From positions 1 through 22,296 of the forward strand of contig CAAFXF010000067.1 in the NCBI GenBank assembly GCA_900766895.1: DNA of 22,296 nucleotides, written 5' to 3'. The stretch's first letter is position 1. Every line of letters starts with the position of its first letter. The position numbers were made by a program, and so were the translations under genes. The notes below the pieces were generated by a model that worked only from the letters and a program-made list of their open reading frames with translations, did not search any database and was not told where the DNA came from. This DNA comes from Clostridia bacterium. Its GTDB lineage: Bacteria; Bacillota; Clostridia; Oscillospirales; Acutalibacteraceae. This document shows, piece after piece, positions 14,691 to 21,844 of the stretch.

Positions 14691-15479
14691 ATGATGACCT
14701 TTAGTTATTATCCGGGATGCACCTTAAAAACAAAGGCGCAGGAATTGGATAAATACGCCAGAATGTCGGCAAAGGCTCTCGGTGTGGAGCTTGAGGAATT
14801 GCCTGATTGGCAGTGCTGCGGCGGTGTTTATCCTATGGCAAGGGATGAAATTGCCACCAAGCTTTCCTCCGTGCGTGCCCTTAATAAATCAAAGGAATTA
14901 GGCAACGACCTTGTAACTATGTGCTCTGCCTGCCACAATGTAATTAAGCAGGTCAACAACGATATGAAGGACGAGGAAATTGCAGATAAGGTTGCAAGAT
15001 ATATGGGGCTTGAGGAGGCGTATCGCGGCGAAACAAACGTTATTCACTTTCTTGAGCTTTTGCGCGACAGAATAGGCTTTGACAAAATCAAGTCAATGGT
15101 AACAAATCCGCTTAAGGATAAAAAAATTGCCGCATATTACGGCTGTCTGCTTTTGCGTCCAAGCAGTGTTATGCAAATGGATGACCCTGAAAATCCCACT
15201 ATTATGGAGGATTTCATCAATGCATTGGGCGCAACCCCTGTTGTATATTCAATGCGCAACGAATGCTGCGGCGGTTATACAACTATCGGCAATAAGGCTT
15301 TGGCGGTGTCAAAGGGCAATGCCGTGCTTGAAAATGCAGTAAACAACGGCGCACAGATGATTATCACTGCCTGCCCGCTTTGTATGTATAACCTAAATAA
15401 GAATGCTACGGATTACGATGTGCCTGTGGTATATTTCACACAGCTTCTTGCACAGGCGCTCGGCTTAATCGGCGAATAA
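14691..15479 (+). CDS. hdrB: Heterodisulfide reductase subunit B-like protein
   Basis: This 262-residue protein has two complete CCG domains, each expected to ligate a noncubane [4Fe-4S] cluster: Cys10, Cys42-Cys43, Cys78, Cys81, and Cys152, Cys192-Cys193, Cys228, Cys231. In methanogens HdrB is the site of CoM-S-S-CoB reduction. Bacteria lack these thiols, so the disulfide substrate or partner here is unknown; bacterial Hdr-Flox systems are thought to act on DsrC-like proteins or other acceptors. AAAGGAG lies 6 nt before ATG 14691; the adjacent ATG 14694 is an alternative start. hdrC follows after 13 nt. Confidence 0.92.
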   Translation: MMTFSYYPGCTLKTKAQELDKYARMSAKALGVELEELPDWQCCGGVYPMARDEIATKLSSVRALNKSKELGNDLVTMCSACHNVIKQVNNDMKDEEIADKVARYMGLEEAYRGETNVIHFLELLRDRIGFDKIKSMVTNPLKDKKIAAYYGCLLLRPSSVMQMDDPENPTIMEDFINALGATPVVYSMRNECCGGYTTIGNKALAVSKGNAVLENAVNNGAQMIITACPLCMYNLNKNATDYDVPVVYFTQLLAQALGLIGE

Positions 15480-15492
15480 GGAGGACTTGCAG

Positions 15493-15879
15493 ATGGAAAA
15501 TAAAAATCTTAAAGAGCAGGTTATCCGCAGTGCCGGTGTTAATCCGCTTAAATGTATGGGTTGCGGAAAATGCTCTGCAACCTGCCCCTCGTATGACAGT
15601 ATGGAGTATCATCCTCATCAGTTTGTTTCTATGGTGGCAAACGGTATGATAGAGCCTCTTATGGAGAGCGAATCACTGTACACCTGCCTTTCCTGCCTTG
15701 CATGTATAGAAAGATGCCCGAGAGGTGTCGAGCCTGCAAGATTTGTTGAGGCTGTAAGGCTTGCAAAGATTCGTCAGCAGGGTGCAAAGCATATGAACGC
15801 ACAGGATATTCCTGCACAGTGGGATGAGGATTTACCGCAGCAGGCTATCGTTTCTGCTTTAAGAAAGTATTGGAAGTAA
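15493..15879 (+). CDS. hdrC: Heterodisulfide reductase subunit C-like ferredoxin
   Basis: A 128-residue soluble protein with two [4Fe-4S] motifs, Cys21/24/27/31 and Cys65/68/71/75, both ending CP, as in HdrC. It relays electrons between HdrA and HdrB. The ATG at 15493 is used because AAGGAGG lies 8 nt upstream; an in-frame TTG at 15487 is too close to that site. There is no membrane-spanning cytochrome domain, so this is the soluble HdrABC type. Confidence 0.93.
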   Translation: MENKNLKEQVIRSAGVNPLKCMGCGKCSATCPSYDSMEYHPHQFVSMVANGMIEPLMESESLYTCLSCLACIERCPRGVEPARFVEAVRLAKIRQQGAKHMNAQDIPAQWDEDLPQQAIVSALRKYWK

Positions 15880-15894
15880 GGAGGAGTAAAAGAT

Positions 15895-17889
15895 ATGCAC
15901 AGAATAGGCGTATTCGTTTGTTGGTGCGGTAGCAATATCGCCGGCACGGTTGATGTTCACAAGGTTGCAGAATCTCTCAAAAACGAGCCGGGCGTTGTTT
16001 ACTCCACCGATTATCAATATATGTGCTCCGAGGCGGGACAAAATCTTGTAAAGGATGCAATCAGGGATTACAACCTCACAGGTGTTGTAATCTGCTCCTG
16101 CTCACCCCGTATGCACGAAAACACCTTCCGCAAGGCTGCTCAATCTGTTGGACTTAATCCGTATATGGTAGAGATTGCCAACATTCGTGAGCAATGCTCT
16201 TGGATACATAAGGATATGCAAACAGCCACCGAAAAGGCAGTTATTTTGGGCAGAGCCGCTATCGCAAAGGTTCAGCTCAACACTCCGCTTGTTGCAGGCG
16301 AAAGCCCTGTTACAAAGCGTGCCCTTGTTATTGGCGGCGGTATTGCAGGTATTCAAACTGCTCTTGACATTGCCGAGGCAGGCTTTGAGGTAGACATTGT
16401 AGAAAAGTCACCTACCATCGGCGGAAAGATGGCACAGATAGACAAAACCTTCCCAACCCTCGACTGCGCGGCGTGTATTCTCACACCAAAAATGGTAGAG
16501 GCCGCACAGCAGGAAAAAATCAAGATTTATTCCTACAGCGAGGTTGAAGAGGTAAAGGGCTTTGTAGGTAACTTTAATGTTAAGATTAAGCGCAAGGCAA
16601 GATTTGTAAACGAGGATATTTGCACGGGTTGCGGACTTTGTACCGAAAAATGTCCTATGAAAAAGGTGCCTAACGAATTTAATCTCGGTATGGATAACCG
16701 CAGTGCAATCTATATCCCGTTTGCGCAGGCTGTACCAAAGGTTGCAACCATTGACCCTAACTATTGTATTAAGATGAAAACGGGCAAGTGCGGTCTTTGC
16801 TCTACCGTTTGCGAGGCAAAGGCTATCAACTACGATGCCAAGGATGAATATATCGACGCACAGTACGGTGCTATTGTTGTTGCAACAGGCTTTGAGCCGA
16901 TAAAGGTTGATAAGTTTGACGAGTTTGCATACAATCAGTCACCCGATGTTGTTACATCTCTTGAGTACGAAAGATTGATGAACGCAGCAGGTCCTACAAG
17001 CGGAACCCTGCTCAGACCGTCCGACCACGAGCATCCGCACACCATCGTGTTTGTGCAGTGCGTGGGTTCGCGTTGTGCCGAAACAGACCCCAAGGGCAAG
17101 CCGTATTGCTCAAAGGTTTGCTGTATGTACACTGCAAAGCATGCAATGCTTACCAGAGAAAAATATCCCGACACGGATGTTTATGTGTTCTACATTGATG
17201 TTCGTACCCCGGGCAAGAATTTTGACGAATTTTATCGCAGGGCCGTAGAGGAATACGGAGTGCATTACGTAAAGGGTATGGTCGGCAAGGTTGTTCCCGA
17301 CGGCAAAAAGCTAAGAGTTCAGGCGTCCGATTTGCTCAATAACAGACAATTGCATATTGATGCGGATATGGTTGTGCTTGCGGCGGCTGTTGAGCCCGAC
17401 AAATCTGCAAGACCTCTTGCAACAATGCTCACCGCTTCTATGGACACCAACGATTTCTTTACCGAGGCTCACCCAAAGCTTCGCCCTGTGGAATCACCTA
17501 CTGCAGGCGTGTTCCTGTCGGGTATGTGTCAGGGTCCAAAGGATATTCCGGAAACCGTATCGCAGGCATCAGCCTGTGCGGCAAAGGTTATCGGCTTGCT
17601 TGTTAAGGATAAGCTCACCTGCAATCCTTGTGTTGCCCACAGCGACGAGCTGATGTGTAACGGTTGCTCGTCGTGCGAAAAGGTTTGCCCTTACGGCGCA
17701 ATCACCTATCAGGATAAGGAATTCCGTATGCCTGACAGAACAACTCAAATCAGGCGTGTAGCAAGCGTAAATCCTGCCGTATGTCAGGGCTGCGGTGCGT
17801 GTACTGTTGCCTGTCCGTCAGGTGCTATGGACCTTAACGGATTTTCCAACAAGCAAATTATGGCGGAGGTAGATGCAATATGCAAATAG
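15895..17889 (+). CDS. hdrA: Heterodisulfide reductase subunit A, electron-bifurcating flavoprotein
   Basis: This 664-residue protein has the normal length and order of HdrA. An N-terminal Cys-rich domain (~1-125, with CWCG and CSCSPRMHE) is followed by a thioredoxin-reductase-like FAD domain (GGGIAG at 147-152) and the family motif LDCAACILTPKM (189-200). Four [4Fe-4S] sites are visible: Cys243/246/249/253, Cys291/299/302/306, Cys588/591/594/598 and Cys630/633/636/640. In characterised systems the HdrA FAD is the bifurcation site that splits electron pairs between a high-potential route (HdrBC) and low-potential ferredoxin. AAGGAGG is 10 nt upstream. The 3' end overlaps the next gene by 10 nt. 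Confidence 0.95.
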   Translation: MHRIGVFVCWCGSNIAGTVDVHKVAESLKNEPGVVYSTDYQYMCSEAGQNLVKDAIRDYNLTGVVICSCSPRMHENTFRKAAQSVGLNPYMVEIANIREQCSWIHKDMQTATEKAVILGRAAIAKVQLNTPLVAGESPVTKRALVIGGGIAGIQTALDIAEAGFEVDIVEKSPTIGGKMAQIDKTFPTLDCAACILTPKMVEAAQQEKIKIYSYSEVEEVKGFVGNFNVKIKRKARFVNEDICTGCGLCTEKCPMKKVPNEFNLGMDNRSAIYIPFAQAVPKVATIDPNYCIKMKTGKCGLCSTVCEAKAINYDAKDEYIDAQYGAIVVATGFEPIKVDKFDEFAYNQSPDVVTSLEYERLMNAAGPTSGTLLRPSDHEHPHTIVFVQCVGSRCAETDPKGKPYCSKVCCMYTAKHAMLTREKYPDTDVYVFYIDVRTPGKNFDEFYRRAVEEYGVHYVKGMVGKVVPDGKKLRVQASDLLNNRQLHIDADMVVLAAAVEPDKSARPLATMLTASMDTNDFFTEAHPKLRPVESPTAGVFLSGMCQGPKDIPETVSQASACAAKVIGLLVKDKLTCNPCVAHSDELMCNGCSSCEKVCPYGAITYQDKEFRMPDRTTQIRRVASVNPAVCQGCGACTVACPSGAMDLNGFSNKQIMAEVDAICK

Positions 17890-18323
17890 AGAACAAAGAA
17901 TTTAAGCCTAAAATTGTAGCATTCTGCTGTAATTGGTGCTCATATGCAGGTGCCGATTTGGCAGGCACAAACAGACTCAACTATCCTGCCGATGTAAAGA
18001 TTATTCGTGTGCCCTGCTCATGCAGAGTAAATCCTATGTTTATTTTGCGTGCGTTCCAAAGAGGTGCCGACGGCGTAATTATGTGCGGTTGTCACCCGGG
18101 CGACTGCCATTACACAACCGGTAATTATTATGCAAGAAGAAGAATGACCCTCCTTTTCTCTATGCTCGATTACCTCGGCATAGAAAAGGGCAGAACAAGG
18201 GTAGAATGGGTGTCTGCCGCAGAGGGACAAAAGTTTGCCGAAACAATGAATAGCTTTGTAGAAACTATCTATCAGCTCGGCGAGAATAAGAGATTGGAGG
18301 ATTTGAGATGCAAAAACAAATAA
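17880..18323 (+). CDS. mvhD: MvhD/FloxD-type iron-sulfur subunit
   Basis: A 147-residue protein of the FlpD/MvhD family. It carries the conserved cysteines CCNWC (16-20), PCSCR (45-49) and CGCHPGDC (69-76), thought to hold one [2Fe-2S] cluster. The subunit connects an electron-donating module (hydrogenase, formate dehydrogenase or Flox) to HdrA. No hydrogenase genes are present; the FAD/NAD module at 20307 points to the Flox type, so floxD would be the equivalent name. It overlaps hdrA by 10 nt and the following gene by 16 nt, indicating tight translational coupling. Confidence 0.92.
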   Translation: MQIENKEFKPKIVAFCCNWCSYAGADLAGTNRLNYPADVKIIRVPCSCRVNPMFILRAFQRGADGVIMCGCHPGDCHYTTGNYYARRRMTLLFSMLDYLGIEKGRTRVEWVSAAEGQKFAETMNSFVETIYQLGENKRLEDLRCKNK

Positions 18324-19288
18324 TTGCAAAGGCAAAGGAACTCCTCCAAAACGGTACTGTTGACAGAGTACTCGGCTGGAAAATCGGCGAGTTTAAGTAC
18401 GATTTAACTCCGGGCGTGTTCACCTCACCCGAGGAGGTTGACAGTGATTTTGTGTACAACACCTTCTCCTGTGCTAACCTTTCAAAGTATCTTGTTAAGC
18501 AAACAAGAAAGGACGGCGGCAAAATCGCAATTTTTGTAAAGCCGTGCGATTCATACAGCCTTCAACAGCTTATCAAGGAGCATAGGGTTGACAGAGAAAG
18601 GGTGTATATTGTAGGCATTGAATGCTTTGGCAAAACCGATATTAATAAGGTTAAGGCTATGGGGCTTAATGCTATCAGCGATATTAAGGAGGACGACACC
18701 TCCATCACCGTTGAAACAGTTTACGGTGACAAAAAAACCATTCAAAAATACGAGGTTATGGCAGAGCGCTGTCTGGCCTGCAAAAGTAAAAAAATCGTAA
18801 TTTATGACGAGCTTATCGGCGAAAACGGCGACGTGGTAGACTCCGACAGATTTGACGAGGTTGCAAGGCTTGAGGCTATGACACCCGATGAAAGATTTGC
18901 TTTTTGGCAAAACGAGCTTTCAAGGTGTATTCGTTGCAACGCATGCAGAAATGTATGCCCTGCCTGCACCTGTGAAAAATGTGTGTTTGATAATGACGAG
19001 TCGGGCGTTGCTCAAAAGGCAGCACAGACAAGCTTTGAAGAGAGCAATTTCCACATTATCCGTGCATTTCACGTTGCCGGACGTTGTACCGACTGCGGCG
19101 AATGTTCACGCGTTTGCCCTCAAAACATTCCGCTTCACCTGCTTAACAGAAAGTTCATCAAGGATGCTAACGAGCTTTACGGTGAATATCAGGCAGGCGC
19201 AGATGCAGACAGCAGATACCCGCTTGTTAATTTTGATTTTGATGATTGCGAGCCGAGTGTTGTTTACGAGAGAGGAGGACAGGAATAA
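18308..19288 (+). CDS. Dicluster ferredoxin, FloxB/FrhB-like electron transfer subunit
   Basis: This 326-residue protein has two classical [4Fe-4S] motifs near the C-terminus, Cys207/210/213/217 and Cys260/263/266/270, with extra cysteines in RCLACKSK (154-161) and CPACTCEKC (217-225). The middle (IAIFVKPCDSYSLQQLI, 73-89) resembles F420-hydrogenase beta-subunit/Flox-associated proteins. GGAGG lies 8 nt before the ATG, inside the end of the mvhD-like gene. It is probably one of the two intermediate electron carriers between the NADH-oxidising FloxA-like subunit and MvhD/HdrA. Assignment to FloxB versus FloxC is uncertain. Confidence 0.8.
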   Translation: MQKQIIAKAKELLQNGTVDRVLGWKIGEFKYDLTPGVFTSPEEVDSDFVYNTFSCANLSKYLVKQTRKDGGKIAIFVKPCDSYSLQQLIKEHRVDRERVYIVGIECFGKTDINKVKAMGLNAISDIKEDDTSITVETVYGDKKTIQKYEVMAERCLACKSKKIVIYDELIGENGDVVDSDRFDEVARLEAMTPDERFAFWQNELSRCIRCNACRNVCPACTCEKCVFDNDESGVAQKAAQTSFEESNFHIIRAFHVAGRCTDCGECSRVCPQNIPLHLLNRKFIKDANELYGEYQAGADADSRYPLVNFDFDDCEPSVVYERGGQE

Positions 19289-20307
19289 TGAAAAAGATTT
19301 CTATGTCGCAAATCGATTCTCTCTTTAAGGCTATTGCAGAGCATCAGGCACTGTACATTCCAACCGACAAGGGCGACGTTGCAGAATTTGCAAGATATAC
19401 CGACGGTATGAAGCTTACCGAAAGGTATAATACCAACCGCTCTGCAAAGGATTTCTTCTTCCCACAGACAGAAAGCCTTTACGACATCCGTATGAACGGA
19501 CCGAAGCTTGAGATTAAGGATACCAGACAGGAATGTGAGGACTTTGTTGTGTTCGGCGTAAGAGGCTGTGATGTCAGAGCATTTGAGATTTTGGACAGAG
19601 TTTTCCTTGTGGAGCCTGTTGATACATATTATAAAAACAGAAGAAGCCACGCGACAATAATTTCCTTTGCGTGCAACAGACCGGAGGAAACCTGCTTTTG
19701 CAATGCCTTTGGCATAGATGCCTCCGACCCGCAGGGCGACATTACCGCTTGGCAAAACGGCGACACCCTTTATCTTGATGCAAAGACAGACAAGGGTGCA
19801 GACCTTATTGCAAGGCTTGGCGATGCTTTGCAGGACAGCGACAGCGCACCCGTAGAGCAGGTTAAAAGCGCAGTTAAAACCGTTATGGGCAAGCTTCCTC
19901 TCGGTAACACCTCGTTTGAGGGTATGAAGAACAGCGATTTGCTTAATCACTTTAATAACGAAAAATGGGGCGAGCTCAGCGAGTCGTGCATCGGCTGTGG
20001 CACCTGCACCTTTGTGTGCCCAACCTGTCAGTGTTACGACATCAGAGAGTTTGACACAGGCAACGGAGTTAAAAAGTTCAGGTGCTGGGACAGCTGTATG
20101 TACAGTGATTTTACCAAGATGGCGCATGGCAATCCGCGTGTATCACAGCTTGAGCGCTTCCGCCAAAGATTTATGCACAAGCTTGTGTATTTTCCGGATA
20201 ACAACGACGGTATATTCGGGTGCGTAGGCTGTGGCAGATGCCTTGCAAAATGCCCTATTTCAATGAATATCGTAAAGGTAGAAAAAGCATTGGAGGTTGA
20301 AGCATAA
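19288..20307 (+). CDS. Dicluster ferredoxin, AsrA/HydB-like (FloxB/C) subunit
   Basis: This 339-residue protein resembles anaerobic sulfite reductase subunit A and sulfhydrogenase beta subunits. It has the family segment VVFGVRGCDVRAFEILDRVF (87-106) and two [4Fe-4S] motifs, Cys234/237/240/244 and Cys312/315/318/322. Further conserved-looking cysteines are in CFC (136-138), CQC (247-249) and CWDSC (266-270). The start shares one base with the previous stop (TAATG), and AGAGGAGG lies 9 nt upstream, so the ATG at 19288 is well supported. It likely passes electrons from the FAD/NAD subunit encoded next to the Hdr part. Confidence 0.85.
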   Translation: MKKISMSQIDSLFKAIAEHQALYIPTDKGDVAEFARYTDGMKLTERYNTNRSAKDFFFPQTESLYDIRMNGPKLEIKDTRQECEDFVVFGVRGCDVRAFEILDRVFLVEPVDTYYKNRRSHATIISFACNRPEETCFCNAFGIDASDPQGDITAWQNGDTLYLDAKTDKGADLIARLGDALQDSDSAPVEQVKSAVKTVMGKLPLGNTSFEGMKNSDLLNHFNNEKWGELSESCIGCGTCTFVCPTCQCYDIREFDTGNGVKKFRCWDSCMYSDFTKMAHGNPRVSQLERFRQRFMHKLVYFPDNNDGIFGCVGCGRCLAKCPISMNIVKVEKALEVEA

Positions 20308-21134
20308 TGAATAACGAAACCTTAATTCCTCAAATCGGTGTTGTTACCGATATCAGACAGGACACCCCCGATGTAAAAACCTTTAGAGTAAACGCTCTTG
20401 AGGGCGGCAAGGTGTTTGAGCATATTCCGGGACAGTGCGCAATGCTTTCCATTCCCGGTGCGGGCGAAGGTATGTTTTCTATCACATCTTCTCCCACCAA
20501 CAAAGAATATATGGAATTCAGTATCAAAAAGTGCGGTTGCCTGACATCATGGCTTCATATGATGGATGTCGGACAGGAGATTGCAATCAGAGGTCCGTAC
20601 GGCAACGGCTTTCCTGTTGATACTGATTTTGCAGGCAAGGATTTGCTGTTCATTGCCGGCGGTATCGGTTTGGCTCCGCTACGTTCGGTAATCAACTATT
20701 GCAGAGATAACCGAGACAAGTACGGCTCTATTGATATTGTGTACGGCTCTCGCAGTATGGACGACCTTGTTGATTATCAGGAAATCCTTGATGAATGGTG
20801 CAAGGAGGACGGCATTAACGTTTACCTTACCATTGACCGCGAGCAAGAGGGCTGGGACGGTCACGTAGGCTTTGTTCCCGATTATGTTAAGGAGCTTGGC
20901 TTTGACACAAACAAAACCTGTGTTATCTGCGGTCCGCCTATTATGATTAAGTTTACCCTGCAGGGACTTATCGCTCTTGGCTTTGAAAAAACACAGGTCT
21001 ACACTACTATGGAGCTTAGGATGAAATGCGGCGTCGGCAAGTGCGGTCGCTGTAATATCGGCAACAAGTATGTGTGCAAGGACGGTCCGGTTTTCCGTTG
21101 TGATGAGCTGGACGAATTGCCTGACGAATATTAA
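20307..21134 (+). CDS. FloxA-like FAD/NAD(P)-binding, [2Fe-2S] oxidoreductase
   Basis: This 275-residue protein belongs to the family of dihydroorotate dehydrogenase electron-transfer subunit (PyrK), AsrB and HydG/FloxA. The N-terminal FAD domain has FSITSSP (57-63) and GPYGNGFP (96-103). The NAD(P) domain has IAGGIGLAPLRS (116-127) and CGPP (208-211). The C-terminal [2Fe-2S] ligands are Cys241, Cys246, Cys249 and Cys257. It is the expected NAD(P)H-oxidising entry point of the complex. Pyrimidine or sulfite reductase roles are unlikely because pyrD and asrC are absent nearby. It starts in a TAATG overlap with the previous gene. NADH versus NADPH cannot be decided by eye. Confidence 0.9.
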   Translation: MNNETLIPQIGVVTDIRQDTPDVKTFRVNALEGGKVFEHIPGQCAMLSIPGAGEGMFSITSSPTNKEYMEFSIKKCGCLTSWLHMMDVGQEIAIRGPYGNGFPVDTDFAGKDLLFIAGGIGLAPLRSVINYCRDNRDKYGSIDIVYGSRSMDDLVDYQEILDEWCKEDGINVYLTIDREQEGWDGHVGFVPDYVKELGFDTNKTCVICGPPIMIKFTLQGLIALGFEKTQVYTTMELRMKCGVGKCGRCNIGNKYVCKDGPVFRCDELDELPDEY

Positions 21135-21153
21135 GATTGGGAGGATATTACAT

Positions 21154-21831
21154 ATGGAAAATAATATGGTTAATGTTTATTTGTTCGGCAAAAGGTACAG
21201 CGTGCCGTCAAGCCTTACAATAATGAGCGCAATGGAATATGCCGGCTATCAGCTCAAAAGGGGCTGCGGTTGCCGTAACGGATTTTGCGGTGCGTGTGCA
21301 ACCATTTACAGAGTTGCCGGAGATAAGGAGCTAAAGGCTTGCCTCGCCTGTCAAACACAGGTTCAGGAGGGTATGTATATTGCCACTCTTCCTTTCTTCC
21401 CGCTTGTTAAAGAGCCTTATGATATAGAAAAAATCAGCACAAACGAGGCTGTTATGATGCAGCTTTATCCCGAGATTTATGCCTGTGTCGGCTGTAATGC
21501 CTGCACAAATGCCTGCACTCAGGAGCTTAACGTTATGCAGTATATTGCCTATGCTCAAAGAGGTGAGTTTGAAAAATGTGCCGAGGAGAGCTTTGACTGT
21601 GTAATGTGCGGTGTATGCTCATCAAGATGTCCTGCGGGCATCTCTCATCCGCAGGTTGCCCTGCTGGCAAGAAGAATTAACGGCAAGTATCTCGCTCCAG
21701 AGAGCAAGCACCTGACAAACAGGGTTCAGGAAATCAAGGACGGTACATTTGAGGAGCTCCTTCAAAATCTTATGCAAAAGCCTATTGAGGAAATGAAAGA
21801 GCTCTATAATAACAGAGAGATAGAAAAGTAA
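21154..21831 (+). CDS. Fumarate-reductase-type iron-sulfur protein, [2Fe-2S] + 2[4Fe-4S]
   Basis: The first ~75 of 225 residues form a plant-type [2Fe-2S] domain (CGCRNGFCGAC at 38-48, with C63 and C66). A C-terminal domain follows with Cys111/114/117/121 (the last followed by T, not P) and Cys149/152/155/159. The order matches SdhB/FrdB/TfrB N-terminal parts, but both C-terminal sites look like full [4Fe-4S] motifs; standard SdhB has [4Fe-4S] plus [3Fe-4S]. No CCG domain is fused, unlike TfrB. Adjacent to the flavoprotein gene, it is the likely electron wire from the Flox/Hdr module to fumarate. GGGAGG lies 9 nt before the ATG. Another dicluster electron carrier role cannot be excluded. Confidence 0.82.
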   Translation: MENNMVNVYLFGKRYSVPSSLTIMSAMEYAGYQLKRGCGCRNGFCGACATIYRVAGDKELKACLACQTQVQEGMYIATLPFFPLVKEPYDIEKISTNEAVMMQLYPEIYACVGCNACTNACTQELNVMQYIAYAQRGEFEKCAEESFDCVMCGVCSSRCPAGISHPQVALLARRINGKYLAPESKHLTNRVQEIKDGTFEELLQNLMQKPIEEMKELYNNREIEK

Positions 21832-21844
21832 GGAGGCGGTTGAA

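Noticed and set aside
19264..20127. Long open frame on the - strand (287 codons)
   Set aside because: It lies wholly opposite the well-supported AsrA/HydB-like gene, has no recognisable domain or ribosome site, and mirrors the codon bias of the + strand gene.
20307..21134. Dihydroorotate dehydrogenase electron-transfer subunit (pyrK) or sulfite reductase subunit B
   Set aside because: Same protein family, but no pyrD or asrC is adjacent and the gene overlaps flox/hdr-type genes.
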